This document shows, piece by piece, positions 9,285-17,814 of a stretch of 64,000 nucleotides of DNA. Each line of letters begins with the position of its first letter. Within the stretch, counting starts at the first letter, position 1. The stretch is from Muribaculaceae bacterium. GTDB lineage: Bacteria; Bacteroidota; Bacteroidia; Bacteroidales; Muribaculaceae. The notes beneath the pieces are model-generated. The model did not search any database. It saw only the letters and a list, made by a program, of their open reading frames with translations, and had not been told where the DNA came from. The position numbers and the translations under genes are program-made. Where the stretch lies: the NCBI GenBank assembly GCA_017427945.1, contig JAFRRT010000013.1, forward strand, positions 1 to 64,000, given 5' to 3'.

Positions 9285-9315
9285 TTTGATGTTTTAGGGA
9301 TATTGTTTATTTTTG
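9285..9315 (+). promoter_or_regulatory. Bacteroidota promoter for the C10 protease/LRR gene
   Basis: TTTG at 9285-9288, 19-nt spacer, TATTTTTG at 9308-9315: an exact match to the TTTG / TAnnTTTG consensus, 26 nt before the chosen ATG. Confidence 0.8.
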
Positions 9316-9341
9316 CGGTTGAGAAAGAGTGAGGAAACGTG

Positions 9342-12300
9342 ATGAGGACTATTCAATCTATACTATTGATTTTGCTGGCAGCCGTGGTGTTGAGCACGAA
9401 CGCAGCGACGGTTGGCGCTGACGTTGCCAGTCAGGCGGCATCGCGTTTCCTGTCTTCGGGTCGTCATGTCGGCATCAATGCTTCCCCCGTGCCCATGAAA
9501 TTGGCATACCAGGAGCCCTCGGCGGTGCAGGCAGATGCTGTTGACTATTATGTGTTCAATGCGGCTGATGGGAGCGCTTTTGTCATCATCTCCGGTGATG
9601 ACCGAGCCCATGAGGTGCTTGGTTATGGCGAGGGTCAGTTTGATGAAAAAAGTATTCCCGACAACCTGCGTTGGCTGCTTGACCATTATGCCAAGCAGGT
9701 GGAATACCTTCACGCCCATCCCGAGGAGGTCTTCCCGATTCAGTCACCGTCGCCCCGAGACGACCAAAATCTTGTTATCCCAGAGATGCTGACGACCAGA
9801 TGGGGACAAGGCTCACCTTATCGTAATCTGTGTCCCATGATTGACGGACAGCCGTGTGTGACGGGATGTGTGGCGACGTCGATGGCGCAGGTGATGAACT
9901 ACTGGCAACATCCTGCGGTGTTGCCTGCGCAACCGGCCTATGTCACTTCAACAAACCATATTTCAGTGCCCGCCCTTCCTGCGGAATCCGTTGAATGGTG
10001 GCTAATGCAGGACACATACTCGCAAAATACCTATGACGAGGAACACGCCAATGCAGTCGCTATGCTGATGCGCTACTGTGGCCAAGCTTGCAAGATGGAC
10101 TATGGTATTGGTAGCAGCGGTGCGTTGCCAACGAATCAGGTAAATGCATTTAAGAAGTTTGGCTACAATTCTAATATCGTTTTAATCAGTCGCAGTAATT
10201 ATGCTGATAATGAGTGGAGGGATAAGCTGATAGACGACCTTTCCAAGATGCGTCCTGTGGTCTATACGGGGCATGGCTCATCTATAAATCACACTTTTGT
10301 CATCGATGGTTATGACGGCAGCAAGTACCATATCAACTGGGGATGGAACGGTTATCAAAACGGTTATTATGAACTTGATGCATTAACTCCCATTGGGCTT
10401 GTGCCCACTGACCCTCAAAAAATGATATACGGTCTGGTTCCATCTTCGGATTCATATAACTATGATTTCATTAGAAACGGTATAGCATATAATATCCTCG
10501 ATGAGAACTCAGTCGCCGTTGCCCGCTACAATAACTATAGCGGCGACATTGTCATACCCGATACTGTTAGGTTTGGCGGACACGACTTTAGTGTAACTGA
10601 GATTGTCGCCAACGCTTTTTGGGGTAGTTCAATAAAAAGCGTTGTGCTGCCTCAAACGCTAATCTCAATTGGCGCGTCAGCTTTCGGCTATTCGGGTATT
10701 ACTCAAATTAACATCCCTAACTCGGTCACATCAATCGGAAACAAATTATTCAGTGGCTGTAAAAGTCTCAAAACCGTTGCTATCAACTCACCATTGACCG
10801 AAATCGTCCAAAGCATGTTTGAGGGCTGTACTGCTTTGACGGCTGTTGATATCCCTGAAACTATAACCACTATCAGTGACAATGCTTTCGCTGGAAGTGG
10901 CTTGATTGACATCTCGCTTCCTCGATCATTGTTAAGCGTCGGAAAGAGCGTATTCAAGGATTGTGCCAGCCTCAATTCAGTTGCCTTCGGTTCAGACTCG
11001 CAATTAAGCATTATGGGTCAAAGTATGTTTGAGGGTTGTGCTGCTTTGACTGGTGTGGATATCCCTGAATCGATAACCACAATCAGTGACAATGCGTTTA
11101 CTGGAAGTGGGTTGATTGATATGTCGCTTCCTCAATTAGTGTCAAGCGTTGGCAAGGGCGTGTTTAAGGATTGTACAAGTTTCACGTCAGTTGACTTCGG
11201 TTCAAACTCACAATTAAGCATTATCGGTCAAAGCATGTTTGAAGGTTGCACTGCATTGACGGTCATAGACATTCCGGAATCTGTGACTACTATTAATGAT
11301 AATGCTTTTGCGGGCAGCGGTCTGACTGACATCAAGCTACCCCAGTCAGTGTCAAGTGTTGGTAAGAACATCTTCCAGAATTGTATTAACCTCACAACTG
11401 TTACATTCAATTCACAGTTAAGCATTATTAGTCAGGGCATGCTTGAGGGTTGTACTGCTTTGACTAATATTGAGATTCCTGAAAAAGTAACTACTATTAG
11501 TGACAATGCCTTCACGCGAAGTGGCTTGACAAATATCACGATACCCCCATCGGTCTCAATAGTTGGAAAAAACGCTTTTAAAGATTGTCTACAGTTGTCA
11601 TCTCTGAAGCTTCAAGGAAATGCGCTGTCTATCGGTACTCAAGCATTTGCAGGCGCTCCGTTGACAAATATCATCTGTTCTGCCTTTAATCCACCAACAG
11701 CCAGTGCAAATTGTTTCAATTCTGAAGTGTACAGTAATGCTATCTTGCGAGTGTTGCCATCATCAGTGGGCCTTTTTCTAGATGTTGAACCATGGAAACG
11801 GTTTTCCCACATTGAGGCCTTTCTTGACAGTACTATTATCCAAATTGGAGATTATTGTTATCGTCAGAGCAGTGATTCCACACTCATCTTGTGTCTAAAT
11901 CAGAATAATAGCGAAAGGATTGAAATACCAGAGGAAGTATTATATGAGGGGCGCACTTTCACCGTTGATGTTATCGGCGATTATGCCTTTTGGAATAATC
12001 ATGACCTCATCACTCTTGTGATTCCACGTACAATTAGAGCTCTTGGCGTAGGCGCTTTTTCTGGTTGCAACAATCTAAAAGAGATCACTATCATGTCAAC
12101 GGAGCTATCAATGGGTGATAAAGCTTTCGATGGTACAGCCATAGAATACTTGGCATGTGTGAGCGAGATTCCGCCGTCGGGAAATGCAAGTTGTTTCCCT
12201 ACATCGGTTTATGATAATTGTTTACTTGCTGTACCGACATCTTCCATGTCCTTATATAAATCAACTGTACCCTGGTCCAAGTTTTCAAAAGTCATTTCTT

Positions 12301-14039
12301 TTGATGATTTGGTCATGAATAGTGAATTCTGTTATAATCTGACAGAAGATCATGGTGCCTGTGTCTTCAGGTATTTTGGAAATGGCCAGCATGTGACCGT
12401 TCCTGAGACCTTGGTCATTGATGATGTGGCCTACCCAGTCTGGGTTATTGGTGACTATGTGTTCAAGGGGCATAGTGAAATCAATTCGGTAACACTTCCC
12501 GCTACACTTCGCCATATCGGAGCGTATGCATTCGACCATTGCACTAATTTAAATGGAATTGTTTTTCCTGATTCGTTGGAATACATCGGTGACAATGCTT
12601 TTGCCAATTGCAGCCAATTGACTGAAATTGTTTTGCCGAATTCGGTAACGCATATAGGTGATCAGGTGTTTTACGGTGATACACAATTAAAACAAGCAAT
12701 ATTAGGGAACGGAATCACAGAAATCCCGCATCAGGCTTTCAATAATTGCAGGGGTCTCATGAAGATATCTCTTGGTGATAATCTTCAATCTATTGGTCGA
12801 CAAGCTTTTTTCTTTTGTGATAAGTTGGATAGCCTCTTTATCCCTCCGTCATTGACTTCAATAGGCATTAATTGTTTTGTGCTTTGCTCTCAACTGAAAC
12901 ATGTATTTATTTCGGATTTGGCTGCTTGGTGTGGTGTTAGTATTGCTGATTTATACGCTTCTCCATTTTACCCAGGTTCGGGAAAGTTGTATCTTAATGG
13001 GGAGGAACTCATCGAGTGTGTAATCCCAGATGGTATGACAGTTGTCAATGACTATGTGTTTGCTGGATGTACCAGCATTAGGCGCGTCATTCTGCCTGCC
13101 TCGGTGTCATCCATTGGCAAGGGATCTTTCGAGTATTGCAATTTGCTGGACACGATTAACATGCCTGAACGCTTGACCCGATTGGATGATGCTTGCTTCC
13201 TCAATTGTACCAAGTTGGAAAGAGTCATTATTCCAGACAGTGTTACGAGTATAGGGAATCAGGCGTTTTATAATTGTTCATCGCTATCGCAGTTGCAGTT
13301 TGGTAAAGCATTGTTGTCAATTGGGGTATGGTCATTCAATAAATGTGGAGCATTGACTTCATTAGAGTTTCCTGATGCACTGGAAGAAATAGGTGACGAA
13401 GCATTCAGAAACTGCTCCAATTTGTCATCAATCACTTTTGGCAAGGGACTCAAGACTATTGGAGGGTTTACTTTTGCTTCTTGTCCTAAACTGATTGAGC
13501 TGGAGTTGCCACACGGAGTGACCAGAATAGGCGATGGGGCTTTTAGGGATTGTTATGGCTTGACCGCGATCAGTTTGCCCGATTCTATCACCACTATCGG
13601 CTTAGCAACATTCACCAATTGCAGCAAACTGCAGCACATAGTAATACCTAAGACTGTAACATCTCTTGCTTATCTTGCTTTCTCGGGTTGCACATCATTG
13701 GAGAGCATCGTTGTCAAAGCGAAAGTGCCACCTGTCTGTGACACTTCTTTTGATAATGTGAACTATCAGAATGCTATGCTGCTTGTTCCTAAACAATCGG
13801 TACATGCTTTTATGGCGGCCCCTGAGTGGAAGCAATTCAAGTCGATCACGGGCGTTTGCATGCCTGACGTAATAGGTGACATGAACTGTGATGATGAGGT
13901 GAACATTGCAGATATCAATATCCTGATTGATGCTATCTTGACGGGTGAGATGGATCCCCTAATGGACGTGAATGGAGACGGAGAGTTGAATGTGGGAGAC
14001 ATCAACGAGGTCATTTCGATTATTCTTCAGCCGAATTAA
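9342..14039 (+). CDS. Secreted C10 cysteine protease fused to BspA-type leucine-rich repeats and a dockerin-like tail
   Basis: A 1565-residue protein; ATG 9342 is preferred to the GTG at 9339. In order: signal peptide (about 1-22); a SpeB-inhibitor-like propeptide (about 23-135, with DYYVFNAADGSAFVIISGDD); a streptopain/peptidase C10 domain (about 145-375) with the catalytic Cys176 in the GCVATSMAQVMNYW motif, catalytic His317 in INHTFVIDGYDG and the NWGWNG motif; then about 1100 residues of LRR_5/BspA repeats (pattern IPxSVTxIGxxAFxxC); and a C-terminal dockerin-type pair (about 1510-1563) with DMNCDDEVNIADIN and DVNGDGELNVGDIN as calcium-binding loops. No type IX C-terminal domain of the usual kind is visible. 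Known relatives are streptopain, interpain and BspA. The likely role is an extracellular or surface protease whose repeats bind host or matrix partners. It has its own promoter. Codon use is more AT-rich than in the gld genes. Confidence 0.92.
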   Translation: MRTIQSILLILLAAVVLSTNAATVGADVASQAASRFLSSGRHVGINASPVPMKLAYQEPSAVQADAVDYYVFNAADGSAFVIISGDDRAHEVLGYGEGQFDEKSIPDNLRWLLDHYAKQVEYLHAHPEEVFPIQSPSPRDDQNLVIPEMLTTRWGQGSPYRNLCPMIDGQPCVTGCVATSMAQVMNYWQHPAVLPAQPAYVTSTNHISVPALPAESVEWWLMQDTYSQNTYDEEHANAVAMLMRYCGQACKMDYGIGSSGALPTNQVNAFKKFGYNSNIVLISRSNYADNEWRDKLIDDLSKMRPVVYTGHGSSINHTFVIDGYDGSKYHINWGWNGYQNGYYELDALTPIGLVPTDPQKMIYGLVPSSDSYNYDFIRNGIAYNILDENSVAVARYNNYSGDIVIPDTVRFGGHDFSVTEIVANAFWGSSIKSVVLPQTLISIGASAFGYSGITQINIPNSVTSIGNKLFSGCKSLKTVAINSPLTEIVQSMFEGCTALTAVDIPETITTISDNAFAGSGLIDISLPRSLLSVGKSVFKDCASLNSVAFGSDSQLSIMGQSMFEGCAALTGVDIPESITTISDNAFTGSGLIDMSLPQLVSSVGKGVFKDCTSFTSVDFGSNSQLSIIGQSMFEGCTALTVIDIPESVTTINDNAFAGSGLTDIKLPQSVSSVGKNIFQNCINLTTVTFNSQLSIISQGMLEGCTALTNIEIPEKVTTISDNAFTRSGLTNITIPPSVSIVGKNAFKDCLQLSSLKLQGNALSIGTQAFAGAPLTNIICSAFNPPTASANCFNSEVYSNAILRVLPSSVGLFLDVEPWKRFSHIEAFLDSTIIQIGDYCYRQSSDSTLILCLNQNNSERIEIPEEVLYEGRTFTVDVIGDYAFWNNHDLITLVIPRTIRALGVGAFSGCNNLKEITIMSTELSMGDKAFDGTAIEYLACVSEIPPSGNASCFPTSVYDNCLLAVPTSSMSLYKSTVPWSKFSKVISFDDLVMNSEFCYNLTEDHGACVFRYFGNGQHVTVPETLVIDDVAYPVWVIGDYVFKGHSEINSVTLPATLRHIGAYAFDHCTNLNGIVFPDSLEYIGDNAFANCSQLTEIVLPNSVTHIGDQVFYGDTQLKQAILGNGITEIPHQAFNNCRGLMKISLGDNLQSIGRQAFFFCDKLDSLFIPPSLTSIGINCFVLCSQLKHVFISDLAAWCGVSIADLYASPFYPGSGKLYLNGEELIECVIPDGMTVVNDYVFAGCTSIRRVILPASVSSIGKGSFEYCNLLDTINMPERLTRLDDACFLNCTKLERVIIPDSVTSIGNQAFYNCSSLSQLQFGKALLSIGVWSFNKCGALTSLEFPDALEEIGDEAFRNCSNLSSITFGKGLKTIGGFTFASCPKLIELELPHGVTRIGDGAFRDCYGLTAISLPDSITTIGLATFTNCSKLQHIVIPKTVTSLAYLAFSGCTSLESIVVKAKVPPVCDTSFDNVNYQNAMLLVPKQSVHAFMAAPEWKQFKSITGVCMPDVIGDMNCDDEVNIADINILIDAILTGEMDPLMDVNGDGELNVGDINEVISIILQPN
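10791..11615 (+). repeat. Four tandem ~210-bp repeats inside the LRR region
   Basis: Four units of 70 residues each carry FEGCxALTxxDIP, TTISDNAF and SVGKxxFKDC. The ATG in the motif SMFEGC falls at 10815, 11025 and 11235, and the matching ATG of the fourth unit (GMLEGC) at 11439, so spacing is 210, 210 and 204 nt. Nucleotide identity between units is visibly higher than with the other repeats, which points to recent duplication. Confidence 0.85.
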
Positions 14040-14188
14040 GGTGCTGGCCAACGCGAGTGAGCGTGCGTCATCACTTCATAGCATGTAACATCAAGGCCCC
14101 CTTACCCTCAGAGGGTGAGTGCTAACGCGGGAGGATGCTTTCTTCTTCGGTTTTTTTTACAGGTGAGGCAAAATATTTCGGTTTTTTC

Positions 14189-14220
14189 TTTGTGGGTTGT
14201 GGAAAGAATATGTAACTTTG
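14189..14220 (+). promoter_or_regulatory. Bacteroidota promoter for rpsU
   Basis: TTTG at 14189-14192, 20-nt spacer, TAACTTTG at 14213-14220. Transcription would start near 14226, giving a leader of about 175 nt before rpsU. Confidence 0.8.
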
Positions 14221-14225
14221 CAGCG

Positions 14226-14400
14226 CTAAAAATGGAAAGGAGGTTTGTTAACCTACTTTAAGAGACTGATAATCAATACATATCGACCATTTATTGCATC
14301 GCACGGCTCGTGGTTCGCCGGCGATGCGTCAGCAATATCGAACCGCAAAAAGAGAAAATAATTATCAATAAAATAAAACTTAAAACAAAACAAACTAATT
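14226..14400 (+). promoter_or_regulatory. Structured rpsU leader with a perfect anti-Shine-Dalgarno complement
   Basis: Just after the inferred start site lies AAAGGAGGT (14236-14244), the full complement of the conserved 3' end of 16S rRNA. It can pair in a small hairpin (AGGTT 14241-14245 with AACCT). About 50 nt further on is a strong hairpin: GCATCGC (14296-14302), bulged A, CGGC, 9-nt loop, GCCG, GCGATGC (14321-14327), with possible lower pairing TATT/AATA. No U-run follows, so it is not an intrinsic terminator. No start codon lies at a useful distance from the AAAGGAGGT; the rpsU ATG is about 157 nt downstream. The likely role is control of bS21 synthesis. This is inference. Confidence 0.55.
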
Positions 14401-14592
14401 ATGATCATTGTTCCCGTTAAGGAAGGCGACAACATCGAACGCGCCCTCAAGAGATTTAAACGTAAAACTGAAAAAACCGGTGTCATCAAGGAATTGCGTA
14501 CCCGTCAGGCTTTTGAGAAGCCCTCAATCACCAACCGCAAGAAGATGATGAAGGCTGTCTATGTACAGCAGCTTCGCAACCGTGAAGAATAA
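14401..14592 (+). CDS. rpsU: 30S ribosomal protein bS21
   Basis: A 63-residue basic protein with the bS21 pattern: IIVPVKEGDNIERALKRFKRK at the N-terminus, then a KTGVIKELRTRQAFEKPS helix region and a C-terminal basic helix. bS21 sits on the 30S platform next to the 3' end of 16S rRNA; in Bacteroidota ribosomes it takes part in hiding the anti-Shine-Dalgarno sequence, which explains why these genomes rarely use Shine-Dalgarno motifs. There is no such motif in the 20 nt before the ATG. The gene is monocistronic, with a promoter at 14189-14220, a long structured leader and a terminator directly downstream. Confidence 0.97.
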   Translation: MIIVPVKEGDNIERALKRFKRKTEKTGVIKELRTRQAFEKPSITNRKKMMKAVYVQQLRNREE

Positions 14593-14623
14593 TATATCGG
14601 ATTGACCGTTATTTTGATCATCA

Positions 14624-14664
14624 AGTCGGGCTCGGAATCTTTTGGTTCCGGGCCTGATTCTTTT
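14624..14664 (+). terminator. Intrinsic terminator of rpsU
   Basis: A roughly 16-bp stem (14624-14639 with 14644-14659, several G-U pairs) with a TTTT loop, followed by CTTTTA. Confidence 0.8.
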
Positions 14665-14707
14665 ATGACCAACAACCTGAATAGATATTCTTGGTGTCCT
14701 TGCCTGG

Positions 14708-14750
14708 CCGAAGGCGTATGCCCGATTGAGTGCCTTCGGTTTGTATTTTT
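14708..14750 (+). terminator. Second hairpin downstream of rpsU
   Basis: CCGAAGGC (14708-14715) pairs with GCCTTCGG (14732-14739), then TTTGTATTTTT. It could be a back-up terminator for rpsU or end an unrecognised short transcript. Confidence 0.6.
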
Positions 14751-14889
14751 AATACGCTGTAAATGAGATATTTGAATAACTATTTGGTAAAAAATCAGCA
14801 AATGATAAGTCAACAAAAGGCCATTGTTTCAAATGCTTTTTTGACTTTTTCCTAATTCGATGTTTTGCCTTGGTTGTAATTTTGCGACA

Positions 14890-15010
14890 CAGAAATTGAT
14901 AGGACCCTCATAGGAGAGATTACCTGAATACTTGACAACCTTAACCATCAACATGAAAGCGATATGACAGCCGGGAAAGAGGAGCATCCGTTCCCGGCTG
15001 CCATGTTTTT
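14890..15010 (+). ncRNA. Candidate small RNA with its own -7 box and terminator
   Basis: A -7 box TAATTTTG lies at 14877-14884 (no good -33 at the usual distance), which would start a transcript near 14890. About 80 nt later a 10-bp perfect stem (CAGCCGGGAA 14968-14977 with TTCCCGGCTG 14991-15000) is followed by CCATGTTTTTTATTTT. No gene lies between; the only reading frame is a four-codon ATG-AAA-GCG-ATA-TGA at 14953-14967, ending at the stem. The unit would give an RNA of about 120 nt. It stands alone between rpsU and the next gene 268 nt away. It resembles no family I can name. Confidence 0.45.
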
Positions 15011-15277
15011 TATTTTCACAACATCGAACGGGGATAATCATTCAGCTTACTGCATTTTATTCGTGTAATTGGCATCATCCTGCATAGTTTACTCATCAAG
15101 CCCCAAAGTGTAATGATCGTTCTTTCTTATCTTCTCGAAATGAGGGCAGAATGTTTAATTGATTAACTGTTTTAAAAAAGTTGTTTACATGTAAGGAATT
15201 TTGACGCTATCAGTGCTTGAAAATTGCTGGTTTTGTTGTAATTTAGCAGATTAAATCGTGCCAATTAAGGTCGTTAA

Positions 15278-16183
15278 ATGCTAAGAATGAAACATATCTA
15301 TTTGTTAATCACCGCTTTGTCGCTGGTGAGCTGCCCGTCGCTCTTTGCGCAGACGCAACTGGCCGAGCAGCAGCCCGGGACATTGTTTGCCTATCCTGTA
15401 GCTCCCGACACATGCTCCACACTCGAAGGTCGATGCAACTATATCCTCACCCATTTCTGGGACAATTTTGACATAAGCAAGTCGATAACCGATATGGCGG
15501 CTTTTGAGAACACCTTCCGCGACTTTGTGGACTTCTTCCGCTATGGCCATCGCAACGTTGTCATGGGGGTGGTGGCCGACCTGGTGAATAAGGCCCAGTC
15601 CAATGCGAGCAATCTGCAAAAGCTTGGTGAAGTGGCCGAGCGGGCACTCTATGGCCCCCAGGCCGAGTATTGGAGTGACGAAGTCTATGTCGCTTTCATC
15701 AAGCCCTTAGCTGCTTCCAAGCAGTTGCCCAGAGACGTGCGGGACTATTATGCCAAGCAGCTCGCGAGCATCAACGCAGTTCAGGTGGGTGCCCAACTCG
15801 ATTTCGAGTACACGGGTATTGACGGTGCAAAGCACCGCCTGAGCGAGCTTGAGGCCAAGACCTTTATCCTGCTGTTCCTTGATGACAGCACCGACAGCAC
15901 CATCGGCAGGCTTCGTCTCAGTACCGACGTCGCCCTCAACGCTTTACTCGAGGCGGGCGATGCAACGCTGGTCTGCCTGAGCACAAACAAGTACAGTGCC
16001 GATTGGGCGCAGCAGGCGGCAGGCTATGCCGACAATTGGTTGATGGGATGCGGAGAGGACCTTGTGCGCAACCTTGACCTGCGCTCCTTCCCTTGCTGCT
16101 ATGTGCTTGACCAAGAGCGTACTATTGTAAACAAGAGCCTGTCGGTCGAGGGACTGATGTCGGCAGTGAATCCTAACTATTAA
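15278..16183 (+). CDS. Secreted DUF5106/thioredoxin-like protein without CXXC
   Basis: A 301-residue exported protein (signal peptide to SLFAQ, about residue 25; an inner ATG at 15287 is also a possible start). The N-terminal half (about 30-170) resembles DUF5106 (LEGRCNYILTHFWDNFDI, FVDFFRYGHRNVVMGVV, LYGPQAEYWSDEVYVAFI). The C-terminal half (about 175-295) looks like a thioredoxin fold (KTFILLFLDDSTDSTIGRL, LRSFPCCYVLDQE) but lacks the CXXC active site at the expected place, so redox activity is unlikely. Such proteins are common in Bacteroidales and usually of unknown function. A weak promoter-like TAATTTAG precedes it near 15240. It is followed 11 nt later by the DoxX gene, so the two are probably cotranscribed. 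Confidence 0.75.
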   Translation: MLRMKHIYLLITALSLVSCPSLFAQTQLAEQQPGTLFAYPVAPDTCSTLEGRCNYILTHFWDNFDISKSITDMAAFENTFRDFVDFFRYGHRNVVMGVVADLVNKAQSNASNLQKLGEVAERALYGPQAEYWSDEVYVAFIKPLAASKQLPRDVRDYYAKQLASINAVQVGAQLDFEYTGIDGAKHRLSELEAKTFILLFLDDSTDSTIGRLRLSTDVALNALLEAGDATLVCLSTNKYSADWAQQAAGYADNWLMGCGEDLVRNLDLRSFPCCYVLDQERTIVNKSLSVEGLMSAVNPNY

Positions 16184-16194
16184 TAAATTGAGCC

Positions 16195-16680
16195 ATGACC
16201 GGATTTATCAAGAATTTGTTCCTGTATAGCGTAGGACACACCTACAGTAACCTGTCGCGACTGTTCCTGCGACTGTTCACGGGCATCATGTTTCTGCAGC
16301 TGTGCATCCGTCAGATGCTGAACTTCGACCAGATTGTGCCCACGTTCAATGGCTTTTTAGGCATGTCCCCCGAGGCATCGATGACGGTGCTCGTGGTGGC
16401 GGAGCTGCTGTGTGCCGTGTGCATTATGCTGGGTCTGCTCACCCGTTTGGCAGTCCTGTTCCCGCTGGGACTGATGATTGTGGCCGAACGGGCGATCATG
16501 TCTTCCCAGACCACGATTCATGATCAGTTGTTCAACTTTGCGCCAGGTTATCCCGTGATGTTCATCGGCATCTTTGTGTTCATGCTGTTGGCAGGGCCTG
16601 GCAAGATTTCACTGGACTATTTCATCGGCGCCTATTTCACTGAGAGCGTCAACGATGAGCAGGTGCTCGACAATGCTTAA
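16195..16680 (+). CDS. DoxX family inner-membrane protein
   Basis: A 161-residue protein with four predicted transmembrane helices. The first ([19 protein letters not shown]) and the paired second and third helices ([31 protein letters not shown]) match DoxX. DoxX-type proteins are small quinone- or sulfur-linked membrane proteins, often of undefined role; some act in thiosulfate or oxidative stress metabolism. It sits between a DUF5106 protein and mnmA (26 nt gap). Functional meaning of the link with mnmA, a sulfur-transfer enzyme, is speculative. Confidence 0.75.
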   Translation: MTGFIKNLFLYSVGHTYSNLSRLFLRLFTGIMFLQLCIRQMLNFDQIVPTFNGFLGMSPEASMTVLVVAELLCAVCIMLGLLTRLAVLFPLGLMIVAERAIMSSQTTIHDQLFNFAPGYPVMFIGIFVFMLLAGPGKISLDYFIGAYFTESVNDEQVLDNA

Positions 16681-16706
16681 ACAGGTTTTCAGGCCAATTT
16701 GACGAA

Positions 16707-17771
16707 ATGAATATCGCAGTACTCATATCAGGTGGCGTGGACAGCGCAGTGGTGGTTCACCAGCTCAAGGAGCGGGGTGAGGACCTGCACCTGTTCTACA
16801 TCCGCATCGGCATGGATAACGACGAAGGAGACTGCAGCGCCGAGGAGGACATCGAAATGTGTTCGCTCATCGCACGCCGCTACGGCCTTCCGCTCGAGGT
16901 GGTGTCGCTGCACGAGGAGTACTGGGACCATGTGATGGAATATGCCCTGCGCACCGTTAAAGCCGGTTTGACGCCCAACCCCGACATGATGTGCAACCGC
17001 ATGATCAAGTTCGGCTTTTTTGAGGAGCGCTGGGGCAAGGACTTTGAAATGACCGCCACGGGACACTATGCCACTACCGATGTGGTCGATGGCGTGAAAT
17101 ACCTCGCCACGGCAGTGGACCCGGTGAAGGACCAGACCGACTTCCTGGCGCAGATTACCTATGAACAGCTGCAACACGTCATGTTCCCCATCGGCTCCAT
17201 GCCTAAGGAGGAGGTCAGGCGTATCGCCGAGGCGGCCCATCTGCCCAATGCGCATCGCCGTGACAGCCAGGGCATCTGCTTCCTGGGACAGATTGACTAT
17301 AATGACTTCATACGCCGCCACTTGGGTGAGCGTCCCGGACCCATCATCGAGTTGGAGACTGGGCGCAAACTGGGTGAACATCGTGGCTACTGGTTCCACA
17401 CCATCGGCCAGCGCAAGGGTTTGGGCTTGAGCGGCGGTCCGTGGTATGTGGTGCGCAAGAACGTGGACGAAAACGTCATTTTCGTTTCCAACGGCTACGG
17501 CACCGACAAGCAGTACGGACGCACGCTGCGTCTCGATGAGATGCACTTCATCTCGGGCAATCCCTGGGAGGGCGTTGAAGGCCCAGTGGACATCATGTTC
17601 AAGAACCGCCACACGCCGCACATCATGCGCGGCAAGTTCACGCATCTGGGCGACAGGCAATGGGTCATCGAGAGCGAGGAGGACGTGCAGGGCATCGCGC
17701 CCGGGCAGTTTGCAGTTGTATATGACCAGCAAGGGCACTTGTGCTACGGCAGCGGTATCATCACCGCTTAA
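16707..17771 (+). CDS. mnmA: tRNA-specific 2-thiouridylase MnmA
   Basis: A 354-residue enzyme that places the 2-thio group on U34 of tRNAs for Lys, Glu and Gln. It has the PP-loop SGGVDS (residues 8-13) for ATP, the nucleophilic Cys96 in NPDMMCN, and the second catalytic Cys191 in SQGICFLG, which together carry the persulfide. The tRNA-binding part and C-terminal beta barrel follow ([21 protein letters not shown]). Length and motifs are complete. A 43-nt gap separates it from the bifunctional nuclease gene. Confidence 0.96.
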   Translation: MNIAVLISGGVDSAVVVHQLKERGEDLHLFYIRIGMDNDEGDCSAEEDIEMCSLIARRYGLPLEVVSLHEEYWDHVMEYALRTVKAGLTPNPDMMCNRMIKFGFFEERWGKDFEMTATGHYATTDVVDGVKYLATAVDPVKDQTDFLAQITYEQLQHVMFPIGSMPKEEVRRIAEAAHLPNAHRRDSQGICFLGQIDYNDFIRRHLGERPGPIIELETGRKLGEHRGYWFHTIGQRKGLGLSGGPWYVVRKNVDENVIFVSNGYGTDKQYGRTLRLDEMHFISGNPWEGVEGPVDIMFKNRHTPHIMRGKFTHLGDRQWVIESEEDVQGIAPGQFAVVYDQQGHLCYGSGIITA

Positions 17772-17814
17772 TGAAGAATGGAAAACGATAGCAAGAAAGA
17801 TATTAATATTTAAT

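Noticed and set aside
10791..11615. Regular repeats resembling a CRISPR array
   Set aside because: Repeats are about 210 bp, keep the reading frame and encode LRR units; there are no short identical repeats with unique spacers.
14100..14150. ACCCT-cag-AGGGT hairpin after the C10 protease gene as terminator
   Set aside because: The stem is only 5 bp and the T-run lies about 30 nt further on.
14281..14345. tRNA-like cloverleaf in the rpsU leader
   Set aside because: The region folds into one long hairpin; there are no D and T arms, no anticodon arm of the right size and no acceptor stem.
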